Below are positions 16,174-25,205 of a stretch of DNA of 64,000 bases, piece after piece. Every line of letters starts with the position of its first letter. Position 1 is the stretch's first letter. The notes under the pieces are model-generated. The model saw only the letters and a program-made list of their open reading frames with translations. It searched no databases and was not told where the DNA came from. A program made the translations under genes and the position numbers. The DNA comes from Bacillus fonticola. Its GTDB lineage: Bacteria > Bacillota > Bacilli > Bacillales > JC228. The DNA lies in NCBI RefSeq assembly GCF_012955605.1, contig NZ_CP052135.1, forward strand, positions 1,085,501-1,149,500, read 5' to 3'.

Positions 16174-17291
16174 AGATTCAAGGGATTGTGGTCGAAGTCG
16201 GGAAGCAATCCGTCACTTTATTGACTTCGGACGGGGCTTTCCGCAAGTGTCCAAAACCACTACGACAAGTTGAAATTGGTGATGAGGTGCACTTAGATCC
16301 CCCTCGGTCTATTTCGATGGGGGCGTTTCCGAGAATAGCGGTTGTTGCTGCAGTCTTTGCTCTTCTTTTCCTAACCGTTTTATATCCCTTCTTTACGAGG
16401 TACGAAGCCTATGCCATTTTTACAATTGATATTAATCCTAGCCTGGAATTGTCAGTAACGGACGAATGGGAAGTTATCGAAGTTAGTGCAAACAACCTTG
16501 ATGGAGAAAAAGTATTGAAACAGCTTGGGGGAGTAGAAGAGTGGCAAGGAGAAACAGTAGAGAAACTTCTACGTCAGATAACAGAAACGACCGAAGCCTT
16601 AGGATACGTTGAGGACGCGACAGCCACTGATCTTATCGTATCAGAACGATTTGTAGATCCAAGTGAATCACCTTCTTCTGCTTGGCAAAATGAAGAGGAA
16701 GGGGTCAAAACGCAGCTCGAATCCCTCGGCTTTCGCGTCTATTGGTACGAAAGCGAAGAAGAAGTGAGTGAACTTGCTAAAAAAGAAGGCGTCTCAGTGG
16801 GTCGCTATTTGTACAACAAAGAACAAGAAGATGATGAAAAAAAACGTGAGCAGGAAGAAAAAGAACAAGAACAAACTGAAGAAGATGTTTCTATTGATGA
16901 AGCAACGATTAGTGAGAATGTGAGCATACCATCGTCTTCAGGACAAAATGAGGAATCTTCTACGCCACCTGTAACAAAAGATGATGACGATAAAAATACT
17001 GAGAAAATAGGTCCGCCAGAAAAAGAGAAAGCCCGTAACAAGAAAGCCCCACCAGATAAGTTGAAGGAAGATAAGGGGAACGGTAGAGGGATTGAGAAAC
17101 CAAGGCCACCTACACAACCAAACGTAAGCAATGACGGCGATAGAGGTCGTGATCGAGACGACGACAAAGACGATGATCGAGACGGTGACGACAATAGAGA
17201 CCGCGAACGAGACCGAGACCGAGACGATCACAATAGAGGTAGTGATCGAGACGATAAGGATGATGATCGTGATGACGAGGATGAAAATTAA
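16170..17291 (+). CDS. rsgI: Anti-sigma-I factor RsgI
   Basis: Single-pass membrane anti-sigma factor of 373 aa. The cytoplasmic N-terminal domain (residues 1-50, MKIQGIVVEVGKQSVTLL, then CPKPLRQVEIGDEV) holds SigI. A TM helix (about 53-75) is followed by the periplasmic-type domain with AIFTIDINPSLELSV, near the site of self-cleavage in related RsgI proteins. From about residue 210 the chain is low-complexity: Glu/Gln-rich, then a Lys/Pro linker, then a tail of Arg-Asp repeats almost wholly made of D, R, N, G and E. The tail probably contacts the cell wall. The repeat-rich codons could make its length variable between strains. Confidence 0.93.
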   Translation: MKIQGIVVEVGKQSVTLLTSDGAFRKCPKPLRQVEIGDEVHLDPPRSISMGAFPRIAVVAAVFALLFLTVLYPFFTRYEAYAIFTIDINPSLELSVTDEWEVIEVSANNLDGEKVLKQLGGVEEWQGETVEKLLRQITETTEALGYVEDATATDLIVSERFVDPSESPSSAWQNEEEGVKTQLESLGFRVYWYESEEEVSELAKKEGVSVGRYLYNKEQEDDEKKREQEEKEQEQTEEDVSIDEATISENVSIPSSSGQNEESSTPPVTKDDDDKNTEKIGPPEKEKARNKKAPPDKLKEDKGNGRGIEKPRPPTQPNVSNDGDRGRDRDDDKDDDRDGDDNRDRERDRDRDDHNRGSDRDDKDDDRDDEDEN

Positions 17292-17327
17292 ATCTCCATC
17301 ATCATATGTAGAAAACTTTCATTTAAA

Positions 17328-17354
17328 AAAGGGCAGGCAATAGGCCTGTCCTTT
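17328..17354. terminator. Shared terminator between rsgI and the SASP gene
   Basis: AAAGGGCAGGC pairs with GCCTGTCCTTT around a 5-base loop, flanked by A and T runs. It serves the convergent genes on both sides. Confidence 0.88.
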
Positions 17355-17515
17355 TATTTGGTGGGACGATACTCGCGCATTAATTTGCCTGTTATATTTT
17401 GGCGCTTATTTTTTGGTTCACTTACTCCAAACTCTTGGGCCATTTCGTATTTCACATTTTCTAGAAATGAGTCGACTCCATCCACCAAAAATGGATGTTT
17501 TTTCTGTTGTGCCAT
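17354..17515 (-). CDS. Small acid-soluble spore protein, alpha/beta type (divergent)
   Basis: Short gene of 53 codons starting MAQQKKHPFLVDGVD and containing VKYEMAQEFGVSE, which matches the conserved KxExAxEFG block of alpha/beta SASPs, followed by NITGKLMREY, the counterpart of the conserved (I/M)(T/V)(K/R)(R/K)LV end. Such proteins coat spore DNA and protect it from UV and heat. It is shorter than the usual 60-70 aa and lacks the Gly-rich central NGSVGG block. A strong AAAGGAG lies before the ATG. The position next to sigI-rsgI and ktrD is that of sspD in B. subtilis, as I recall. Confidence 0.82.
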   Translation of the reverse strand: MAQQKKHPFLVDGVDSFLENVKYEMAQEFGVSEPKNKRQNITGKLMREYRPTK

Positions 17516-17673
17516 GTTAATATTCTCCTTTCGCGACTTATGGTGTTAAACTTTCTTCTGCTTACTATATGTAATACAGCTAATTTCACTCAACTTTCTC
17601 TTTTAAATTTGTTTGTTTTTCTTTACCATATAGACAAATACTACTGTTACAGTCAACGGAAAGGACTTCAAGT

Positions 17674-19026
17674 ATGCGGCATACATTTATGCAACGATTT
17701 AACCGGTTAACTCCGTTTCAAGTCATCGCGGGTTATTATTTTCTCGCCGTCTCTTTTTCCACCATAATATTGAGTTTGCCTTTTGCAAGAAGAGAAGGTA
17801 TGGAGTGGTCTCTGTTAGATGCAGTATTTACGGCAGTTAGTGCTGTTAGTGTTACAGGATTAACGACTGTTTCCATTGTAGATACTTTTACAGTTCCAGG
17901 CTATTTTCTGCTTATGTTTGTGCTGCAATTTGGTGGTATCGGAATTATGACGTTAGGTACATTTTTTTGGATGCTATTCGGAAAGAAAATAGGACTAAAA
18001 GAGCGTCGTCTCATGATGGCGGATCAAAATCAGGTGAATCTTTCAGGGGTTGTGAACCTATTAAAGCAAATACTTGTTATTATTCTTGTCATTGAACTCA
18101 TAGGGGCACTCATTTTAGGTACGTATTTTCTACGTTATTATGACGGGGTAGCAGTAGCCTTCTTGCAAGGTCTGTTTATGTCTGTAAGTGCGACAACAAA
18201 TGGGGGCTTTGATATAACGGGGAACTCGTTACAGGACTTTTCAACAGACTATTTTGTACAGTTCATTAATATTTTGCTTATTTCCTTAGGCGCAATTGGG
18301 TTTCCTGTGCTGATTGAAGTGAAAGAGTTTCTAAAGCGAAGAGAAGGACAGCCGTTTCGCTTTTCATTATTCACAAAATTAACAACCACTACATTTGCCG
18401 CTTTGCTTGTAGTAGGTACCCTTATGATCCTACTATTGGAGTCTAGAGCATACTTAAAAGGGTTACCATGGCACGAAGCATTCTTTTATGCTTTTTTTCA
18501 GTCTGCAACGACCCGAAGTGGAGGTTTGGCAACCCTCGATGTCTCTCAGTTCACTGAAGCAACTCATTTATTTATGAGCGCACTTATGTTTATCGGAGCA
18601 TCACCCAGTTCGGTTGGTGGTGGAATCCGGACCACTACATTTGCCTTATGTCTCATCTTCTTGTTTCATTTTGCTAAAGGATCCAAGTCGATTAAGCTAT
18701 TTAAACGTGAAGTGTATACAGAAGATATTTATAGAGCGGTAGCTGTTTTTATTGTCGCAGTGTTCATTTTTTTCGCCTCTGTTCTTATTTTGTCTATCAC
18801 GGAAGACCAACCGCTAGTTGCGCTCATTTTCGAGGTGGCATCTGCCTTTGGTACAACAGGTCTCACACTGGGCATTACCCCTGATCTAAGCGTAATCGGA
18901 AAGATCCTGATCATGTTGCTCATGTTTATAGGACGTGTAGGGCTCCTCTCATTCCTGTTTGCCTTAGGAGGAAACGATAAAAAACTTAAATACAGCTACC
19001 CTAAAGAGCGAGTGATCATCGGATAG
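17674..19026 (+). CDS. ktrD: Ktr/Trk-type potassium uptake membrane subunit (KtrD/KtrB-like)
   Basis: K+-translocating subunit of a Ktr system, 450 aa, with four membrane-pore-membrane repeats. The selectivity-loop glycine motifs are visible in order: SVTGL (about residue 57), TNGGFD (about 172), TRSGGL (about 287) and FGTTGLT (about 400). It needs a cytoplasmic KtrC/KtrA-type RCK subunit, which is not encoded in this window, as for the orphan ktrD of B. subtilis. The ATG start is weakly supported; the C-terminus is short and polar. Confidence 0.92.
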   Translation: MRHTFMQRFNRLTPFQVIAGYYFLAVSFSTIILSLPFARREGMEWSLLDAVFTAVSAVSVTGLTTVSIVDTFTVPGYFLLMFVLQFGGIGIMTLGTFFWMLFGKKIGLKERRLMMADQNQVNLSGVVNLLKQILVIILVIELIGALILGTYFLRYYDGVAVAFLQGLFMSVSATTNGGFDITGNSLQDFSTDYFVQFINILLISLGAIGFPVLIEVKEFLKRREGQPFRFSLFTKLTTTTFAALLVVGTLMILLLESRAYLKGLPWHEAFFYAFFQSATTRSGGLATLDVSQFTEATHLFMSALMFIGASPSSVGGGIRTTTFALCLIFLFHFAKGSKSIKLFKREVYTEDIYRAVAVFIVAVFIFFASVLILSITEDQPLVALIFEVASAFGTTGLTLGITPDLSVIGKILIMLLMFIGRVGLLSFLFALGGNDKKLKYSYPKERVIIG

Positions 19027-19139
19027 CCGTCCGAGCAGTACCGGTTAGGAACAGTGTTTCACCTGTTCATGTGGGAAAACCTGCTTGAAATTGATCCTTT
19101 TCGTTTCGTGCATACTACAAACGAAAGGGGAGAATGTAC

Positions 19140-19301
19140 ATGGCAAAACGTAAAGCAGAACGGGATCAAGCATATAAATCCAACAAAACACCTTATGAAA
19201 ACAAACGGGAAACCGAATTCTCTACAGAGTACGCTCAAGGGGAAGAAGCGATCAAAGGTGCAAACCGCAATAGCAAGCAGGGAAGGAAGAACCGTTCATG
19301 A
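19140..19301 (+). CDS. Small charged protein, possible gamma-SASP/YfhD-like spore protein
   Basis: An ORF of 53 codons with AAAGGGGAG 7 bases before the ATG. It starts MAKRKAERDQAYKSN and contains ETEFSTEYAQGEEAIKGANR, which loosely resembles the TEFASET...VK..NA repeats of gamma-type SASPs and YfhD-like proteins. It has no hydrophobic segment and is very rich in Lys, Arg, Asn and Glu. It overlaps the next small ORF by four bases. Spore function is inferred; no firm family. Confidence 0.6.
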   Translation: MAKRKAERDQAYKSNKTPYENKRETEFSTEYAQGEEAIKGANRNSKQGRKNRS

Positions 19302-19450
19302 CGCGCGATCCGAACCAGAAGCCGCAGAAAAAACCTAGTGCTACAAAAGCATTGAACAACAGTCGCGTCGAATTTGGGCAAGAGTTTGGAGACCCGAATG
19401 CCTCTAAAGTATATGAACTAGCTACAGAAAAACCGAAAAAAAGGAAATAG
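19298..19450 (+). CDS. Small charged protein, coupled to the preceding small ORF
   Basis: An ORF of 50 codons starting MTRDPNQKPQKKPSATKAL, with RVEFGQEFGDPNASKVYEL and a lysine-rich end. Its start overlaps the stop of the previous ORF (ATGA), suggesting translational coupling. Both ORFs carry an EFxxE(Y/F) patch, so they may be distant relatives. A strong terminator follows immediately, supporting a genuine two-gene transcript. No family recognised. Confidence 0.55.
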   Translation: MTRDPNQKPQKKPSATKALNNSRVEFGQEFGDPNASKVYELATEKPKKRK

Positions 19451-19456
19451 CATGAG

Positions 19457-19489
19457 AAAAAGCTGTGCGATGATGTGCACAGCTTTTTT
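19457..19489. terminator. Terminator between the small ORFs and the radical SAM gene
   Basis: AAAAAGCTGTGC pairs with GCACAGCTTTTT; A and T runs on both sides make it usable by both convergent transcripts. Confidence 0.88.
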
Positions 19490-19530
19490 GAGTGTATAAC
19501 TGAGGATTAAGATCAAAACCCTGGTTCGGT

Positions 19531-21270
19531 TCAAAAATGAGCTTTCAAAGGAGAAAAGTGAAATCTCGGCAAGCGATCTTTATAATTGACGATAAGCAAT
19601 TGAGGCTGTCTGACGCGTGCCCCCGTTTTTGCGTACGTATCGTAGTCATCGGGTAACACCTCAATGATCGTATGTTTAAATAGTTCTTTTTCTGTAAGTC
19701 CGACAGCATTCAGTAATTGGGGATTCCCGATTACTGAAGAGGTGAGCGCTTTTTGTTCGTCTTTACTGCGCTCTTTTTCCCACCAAGGCTTTCTTGGTCG
19801 ATGCTTTTGTAAAAATAAATAATCCATTTTCATCAATCCTTCTACAAATGCCAGGTCTTCAATCCCTTTTGCCGAGAGGAAGGCATACAATCTGCGAAAC
19901 AAATCCTCGAGTTGATGTCCGATACGCGACCAACCTCGTACATCCCAATAGCTTCCGAACTCCTGGAAGAAGTCATAGGGGGACGAAAACACGTGATCGA
20001 CTAAATACTCTACGGTGCGATCCATTCTATGATCGTTCCAGTACTTCTCTAACACATCTTCTACTTGCTTAATCCGAATGACGTCTTCAAAGGATAACAC
20101 ACGATTTTGTAACATCTCATAAGGGGCTCTGCTCATGTATTCATATTCGTATTGTTCAGCTTGTATACGCAAGCCTGTTCCACGAAGCAACTTGAGGAAA
20201 CCAAGCTGCAATTCCTCTGGACGTAGCGCAAACACGTCGTTGAATGTGTTACGAAATGAAGCAGCATCTTCATCAGGTAGTCCAGCGATTAAATCGAGAT
20301 GCTGGACAATTTTTCCTCCCGATTTGACCATTTGAACGGTCCGTGTTAGTTTTTCAAAGTTTTGCTTACGCTTGACAAGCTCGTTCGTTGCATCGTTCGT
20401 GGACTGCACACCAATTTCAAAACGGAACAACCCTACAGGTGCACGCTCGTTCAAAAATTCAATTACTTCCGGGCGCATAATGTCCCCCGTAATTTCAAAC
20501 TGAAAGACTGTGCCTGGCACATGTTCGTCGATTAAAAATTGGAACATGTCCATGGCATAGCGCCTGCTAATGTTAAATGTACGGTCAACAAACTTGATCG
20601 TTTTGGCACCATGACTCATCAAGAAACGAATTTCCTCCTTTATCGCTTCCCTGTCAAAGTACCGGACGCCTACTTCGATAGAAGAAAGGCAAAATTGACA
20701 CTGAAAAGGACAACCTCGGCTCGTTTCGATATACGTAATGCGGCTTGGATATTGTGAAAAGTCCCCTTCGAAGCGGAAGGGAGAAGGAATGTCTTTCAAG
20801 TCAATTTTCTCCTGTGGGAAATGGATGCGTGGCTGGTCGTTTTGCCAACGCACGATTCCTTTTACTTCCGCGATTGAGCGGTGACCATCGAGTGCTTCCA
20901 ATAAGTGAAGGAACGTTTTTTCACCTTCTCCAAATACGATAAAATCTACATAGGTGTGTAATCTTGTCATCCATTCTTCTACGTCATACGTTACTTCAGG
21001 ACCACCGAAAATAATTTTGGTGCTTGGTGAAACCTTTTTAATCATTTCACCTACAAGAATGGTCTCTTCAATGTTCCAAATGTAGCAACTAAACCCGACA
21101 ACATCGGGCTTTTTTAACATAATATCGGCTACGATCGACATGACCGGATCTTTCATCGTATACTCGGCAAGCTCTACCTCATAAGTAGGCGCAGCATACG
21201 CTTTTAAATAACGGATTGCCAAATTTGTATGGATATATTTGGCATTTAGTGAACTGAGTACAACCTTCAC
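19531..21270 (-). CDS. B12-binding-domain radical SAM protein (DUF4080-type)
   Basis: Protein of 579 aa. Residues 1-130 form a cobalamin-binding-like Rossmann domain (MKVVLSSLNAKYIHTNLAIR, VGFSCYIWN, IIFGGPEVTYD, DFIVFGEGE), though the usual DxHxxG cobalamin His loop is not evident. The radical SAM core follows with TSRGCPFQCQFC (Cys187, 191, 194 for the 4Fe-4S cluster), then a GDIMRPE/FEIGVQS segment. The C-terminal third is helical and ends with a DUF4080-like part. It reductively cleaves S-adenosylmethionine; the substrate is unknown. It is a single-gene unit lying between ktrD and the acyltransferase. Confidence 0.88.
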   Translation of the reverse strand: MKVVLSSLNAKYIHTNLAIRYLKAYAAPTYEVELAEYTMKDPVMSIVADIMLKKPDVVGFSCYIWNIEETILVGEMIKKVSPSTKIIFGGPEVTYDVEEWMTRLHTYVDFIVFGEGEKTFLHLLEALDGHRSIAEVKGIVRWQNDQPRIHFPQEKIDLKDIPSPFRFEGDFSQYPSRITYIETSRGCPFQCQFCLSSIEVGVRYFDREAIKEEIRFLMSHGAKTIKFVDRTFNISRRYAMDMFQFLIDEHVPGTVFQFEITGDIMRPEVIEFLNERAPVGLFRFEIGVQSTNDATNELVKRKQNFEKLTRTVQMVKSGGKIVQHLDLIAGLPDEDAASFRNTFNDVFALRPEELQLGFLKLLRGTGLRIQAEQYEYEYMSRAPYEMLQNRVLSFEDVIRIKQVEDVLEKYWNDHRMDRTVEYLVDHVFSSPYDFFQEFGSYWDVRGWSRIGHQLEDLFRRLYAFLSAKGIEDLAFVEGLMKMDYLFLQKHRPRKPWWEKERSKDEQKALTSSVIGNPQLLNAVGLTEKELFKHTIIEVLPDDYDTYAKTGARVRQPQLLIVNYKDRLPRFHFSPLKAHF

Positions 21271-21351
21271 ACAACATACTCCTATCTCTTGGATGTTTAA
21301 GATCTATCTATTATATCAAATGTAAGAGCTAGTTGAGAGGAGCACGGCCCT

Positions 21352-22392
21352 TTAGTATGAAGTTGTCTCTTTCGAATGACTCTTCCCTGTTCTTTTCAAT
21401 TGCCGCCTTTTACGTAACCAGCGAAGTCCGGTCGTTTTCCCTTCCACAAGCGGCTGTGTCATGGCCTTGAGCCACTTGTTGCTTAAAACGAGTGCTAGGA
21501 AAAACGATACGACAAATAAGAGTGCTATAAAGAGGAGCGAGTTGGCGTTCGCAAATGGTGTTTCGCGGAACGTTCGAACAACAAACCCATGTAGCAAATA
21601 GACAAATAAGGTGGAATCGCCAAACTTAGTAAAAAAGAAACGACGCCTCGGTACGAGAGCAAAAAAACCGATCACCATCATGGTCGTAATCGTATATAGA
21701 CCGAGTCGTTTGCCTGCTCCTTCAATGCCAAATGCTGCAAACTGTTCATAAGGCTTGGAACCAAACAGCCATTTTTCACTTATTTCAGGATAGGAAGTAA
21801 AGAATACGGTAACGAGTGTGACGATGACAAGTGAGATCACGCGCATAGAACCTTTCCATAATACTGTAAAGTGCTCTCTCTTCGCATAATAACCGAGTAA
21901 GAAAAACGGAAAGAAAACAAATGTTCGCGATAAGCTTAAATAGTTTGAAATCCATCCTACATATCCGACCGCTAATCCAACAATGATGGCGACTACAAGC
22001 ACTCCCGCACGGTTCCACTTTGATGTGTAGCGGAGCATCACATGCCAGCAGAATAAACTAACAAGAAACCATAACGCCCAGTTTGGATTAAGAGGGTCCA
22101 CATTCATTGTCGCCTGATCTAATAAAAAGTAATAAAACAATGAGTAAATAAGCTGAAACATAAGGTAAGGAAGAATCAATTTTTGAGCTATGTTTTTTAC
22201 GTAACCTGGTTTATCAAATCCTTTTGTGAAAAAACCACTAAGTAAAACAAATGCAGGCATATGAAACGTATAGATCACTTTGTACAAAATTGCGGCTTCT
22301 TCAAGGTCTGCAATAGACGTTTGGATGAAATGGCCAAAGACAACTAACACAATCAATAGAAACTTTGCGTTGTCGAAATAGGCGTCGCGCAT
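21352..22392 (-). CDS. Membrane acyltransferase (acyltransferase_3 family)
   Basis: Integral membrane protein of 346 aa with about ten helices that presumably transfers acetyl or other acyl groups to an extracellular sugar or polymer. It starts MRDAYFDNAKFLLIVLVVFGH, the family signature with the catalytic His, and has YTFHMPAFVLLSGFF and FFLLGYYAKRE. The frame extends to 22407, but the ATG at 22392 has GGAGGTG 7 bases upstream. The position corresponds to ykrP next to kinE in B. subtilis (from memory). Confidence 0.88.
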   Translation of the reverse strand: MRDAYFDNAKFLLIVLVVFGHFIQTSIADLEEAAILYKVIYTFHMPAFVLLSGFFTKGFDKPGYVKNIAQKLILPYLMFQLIYSLFYYFLLDQATMNVDPLNPNWALWFLVSLFCWHVMLRYTSKWNRAGVLVVAIIVGLAVGYVGWISNYLSLSRTFVFFPFFLLGYYAKREHFTVLWKGSMRVISLVIVTLVTVFFTSYPEISEKWLFGSKPYEQFAAFGIEGAGKRLGLYTITTMMVIGFFALVPRRRFFFTKFGDSTLFVYLLHGFVVRTFRETPFANANSLLFIALLFVVSFFLALVLSNKWLKAMTQPLVEGKTTGLRWLRKRRQLKRTGKSHSKETTSY

Positions 22393-22619
22393 GATGAGCA
22401 CCTCCATGGAAGTAAGTTACAGTTCGCGGCGTTCCGGTAAGGAAGATATGCATCGTACGATCGAAGCAGAGCCGCTTGCCTATTTGCCAGCGAAAACTGA
22501 AACGTGTCTATCACTTTACCCGTTTCTTAGCGCTAGAATCGTACAGAACGGCAACAAATTATCACAAATCGATTACGGTTTCTTACATATGAAAAATTGA
22601 AAGAGGGGATGGGTGCCTG

Positions 22620-22628
22620 TTTGTCGAA
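22620..22628 (+). promoter_or_regulatory. Candidate Spo0A box upstream of the PAS kinase gene
   Basis: TTTGTCGAA, a perfect match to the 0A-box consensus, about 95 bases before the kinase start. A single site of this length can occur by chance. Confidence 0.4.
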
Positions 22629-22718
22629 ATAAGTAGTATCAGAAAGTCGTACATTACATAAAGATGTCGAGTGTGGCATTTGAAGAAAAGAATGAAAGAG
22701 TCATGCGGGGGGAATAAA

Positions 22719-24905
22719 GTGGGCAATCCATTCACTGAAAGGGATTACGAGCAAAAAGAAACCGGATCACGTGAAGAGGGACAATACTTACAAATGTTTT
22801 ACGAACATGCATTAGATGCAGCCGTTTTATGTAACGAGCAGTCGATCATTATAGATGTCAATAAGGCGACAACAAAATTATTAGATCAGTCTCGTGAAAA
22901 GATCGTCGGTCGCAGCATTCACGACTATATGCCACTCGTGCCTAAAGATTTACTAGAGCATCAACGGTTATTACTCGAATTGAATGGCACGCACCGTGAT
23001 GAACTGATTATATCGTTATGTAATGGTCATATAAAACATATACAATACGTGGCTATTAAGGAGGCAAAAGGTGGAAACGATCTCTTTATTATTCGAGATG
23101 TGTCGTCGCACAAGGCATTAGAGCGTGAGCGGACGATCTCTAATTACATGTTTGCAGATGTGTTTACCCGGGCCGTGGATGGCATGTTGTTATTTGATGA
23201 AAAGGGGATCATTCAAGATGCGAATCCGTCCTTTTGTCGGAGCATTTATACCGATCATGCTGCCATCATTGGAACGAAACTACTTGATTGGATTATTCCT
23301 TCTTACGGATATAAAATTGACAAACTTTGGAAAGTGTTAAAACAAAGAGGGAGTGCACAAGGCGAACTCCCAATAAGACATGATAAAGGGGTCTCTGTTT
23401 TTGAATTTACGACAAGCTCTAACATTCACAACGGCCTCTACTTATCGATCATGCGGGATGTAACTGAAAAACGGAACATGGAGCGGCTCATCTTGAAAAA
23501 CGAGCAGCTGTTTACTGATTTGTTTGAGAAAGCATTAGACGGCATTGTATTGTGGGATGCTGATTTAAATATCGTGCGTGCCAATGAAGCAGCATGCCGG
23601 ATTTTTGAGTGTGAGTATGACGAATTGTTAACAAAAAAATGGGGAGATTTCGTTTACAAAAAAGATGTACGTTATACCGACATGCTTGAAAATCTAAGAG
23701 AAGACGGCGGCGTTAGAGAAGAGTTGCTTTTTCTCATGCCGAACGGTCAAAAAAAGTTGCTTGAATTTACGGCGAAAATGCATTCAATGGACGGCTACAA
23801 TATGACTATATTCCGCAACGTAAGTGAGCAACGGGAAATGGAAAGAAATTTGCGAGAAAGTGAGCAAAAGTTCCGAAAAATTTTTGAGGGTGCACTGGAC
23901 GGTATGTTTTTATGGAATGATCGGTTTGAAGTGATCGATTGTAATCAACTAGGGTACAACTGGTTAGAACACGAGAATAAGGATGACCCCATTCGAACGG
24001 TTACGGACTTGTTAGGAAAAGAAGGAGTACAACGACACGAAATCGCACTCCATCTCCGCAATTTATATGAAAATGGGCATGATCACGGAACGTCCCCTCT
24101 CATCTTAGAATCGGGGAGGGAAAAGCACTTTGAATTCTCATCGAAACTGAATATTATTCCCGGGATTAACCTTACCGTATTTCGAGATATTACAGATAAG
24201 CTCGAAATGGAGGAACGACTTCGAAAGTCTGATACGCTCAACGTTGTAGGGGAATTGGCTGCAGGCATCGCTCATGAAATTCGCAATCCGATGACTGCCC
24301 TAAAAGGGTTTATTCAGCTATTAGAAAGTAGTGTGAAAGAGGATCATTCCATGTATTTTAATGTGATCACGTCAGAACTGCAACGGATTGAATCTATTAT
24401 TACGGAGTTTCTCATACTCGCAAAACCTCAAGCGGTGCATTATTTAGAGAAGGATGTTACGCAAATCCTCAGGGAAACGGTAGACTTGTTAAATGCACAG
24501 GCGATGATGACGAATGTTCAATTTTTGACGTACTATGAGGAAAACCTTCCGAACCTGTATTGTGAACCTAATCAATTGAAACAAGTGTTTATCAACATTA
24601 TTAAAAATGCCATTGAGGTTATGCCTAAAGGTGGATTTATAACAATTTCTCTTCGAAAGCTTCAAAATAAGCAACTACAAGTAACCATTGAAGATGAAGG
24701 ATCGGGCATACCTGAGGAAAAGATCAGGCGGCTTGGGGAACCATTCTATACCACGAAAGAGCGGGGAACGGGTCTCGGATTGATGGTGAGTTATAAAATT
24801 GTAGAAGAGCACCATGGGACAGTAGAGGTAGAGAGTGAGGTAGGTAAAGGAACCGTCTTTCATATTAACTTGCCCCTTCAAACAGTAGAACTTCGCAAAA
24901 AATAA
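22719..24905 (+). CDS. kinE: Cytosolic sensor histidine kinase with four PAS domains (KinE/KinA-like)
   Basis: About 728 aa with no membrane segment. Four PAS domains in tandem start near MFYEHALDAAVLC, VFTRAVDGMLLFD, LFEKALDGIVLWD and IFEGALDGMFLWN. The HisKA domain follows with AAGIAHEIRNPMTALKGF (phosphorylated His), then a HATPase domain with N-box NIIKNAIEVM, G1 DEGSGIP and G2 GTGLGLM. The kinase core closely resembles the sporulation phosphorelay kinases that feed Spo0F. Starts at 22671 (GTG) and 22692 (ATG) are possible; GTG 22719 is preferred for the GGGGGGAA before it. The stop codon directly abuts an inverted-repeat element. Confidence 0.87.
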   Translation: MGNPFTERDYEQKETGSREEGQYLQMFYEHALDAAVLCNEQSIIIDVNKATTKLLDQSREKIVGRSIHDYMPLVPKDLLEHQRLLLELNGTHRDELIISLCNGHIKHIQYVAIKEAKGGNDLFIIRDVSSHKALERERTISNYMFADVFTRAVDGMLLFDEKGIIQDANPSFCRSIYTDHAAIIGTKLLDWIIPSYGYKIDKLWKVLKQRGSAQGELPIRHDKGVSVFEFTTSSNIHNGLYLSIMRDVTEKRNMERLILKNEQLFTDLFEKALDGIVLWDADLNIVRANEAACRIFECEYDELLTKKWGDFVYKKDVRYTDMLENLREDGGVREELLFLMPNGQKKLLEFTAKMHSMDGYNMTIFRNVSEQREMERNLRESEQKFRKIFEGALDGMFLWNDRFEVIDCNQLGYNWLEHENKDDPIRTVTDLLGKEGVQRHEIALHLRNLYENGHDHGTSPLILESGREKHFEFSSKLNIIPGINLTVFRDITDKLEMEERLRKSDTLNVVGELAAGIAHEIRNPMTALKGFIQLLESSVKEDHSMYFNVITSELQRIESIITEFLILAKPQAVHYLEKDVTQILRETVDLLNAQAMMTNVQFLTYYEENLPNLYCEPNQLKQVFINIIKNAIEVMPKGGFITISLRKLQNKQLQVTIEDEGSGIPEEKIRRLGEPFYTTKERGTGLGLMVSYKIVEEHHGTVEVESEVGKGTVFHINLPLQTVELRKK

Positions 24906-25205
24906 AAGGCTGTTTTCGAAAAGGTTGTTGCTTTATTTGAGAAGTTTTATTTCACAACAGCTATATGATGCGACATACTGCTATCTTGATTTCCGCTGCA
25001 GACGGACGCTTTCCGCGGGGCGGGCGGTGAGTTCAGTTCAAAACAAGGAAATGTATGTGCACTTTTGAAATGGATTCAGTATCTACTTCGTGCGATGTAA
25101 AACTAGCGAAGTGTATTTCCGCAGCGGTATTCTAGCAGTTTCTTCATTACGTCGCATCATGGGATAACTGTTTAGTAAAAACAACAAAGAATACGAAAAC
25201 AGCTT
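24906..25205. mobile_element. Inverted-repeat element B (MITE-like, 300 bp)
   Basis: Ends AAGGCTGTTTTCG and, inverted, AAGCTGTTTTCG, followed on both sides by TTGTTG and a GATGCGAC block, and further in by CTTTCCGCGGGG and a block reading AGTGTATTTCCGCAGCGGTATT. It has no coding capacity. It shares its ends with element A (5886-7636). It begins immediately after the kinase stop codon and merges on the right with a copy of repeat family C. Confidence 0.8.

Noticed and set aside
22391..22600. A 69-codon ORF opposite the acyltransferase start
   Set aside because: No ribosome binding site; it begins on the reverse complement of the acyltransferase start region.
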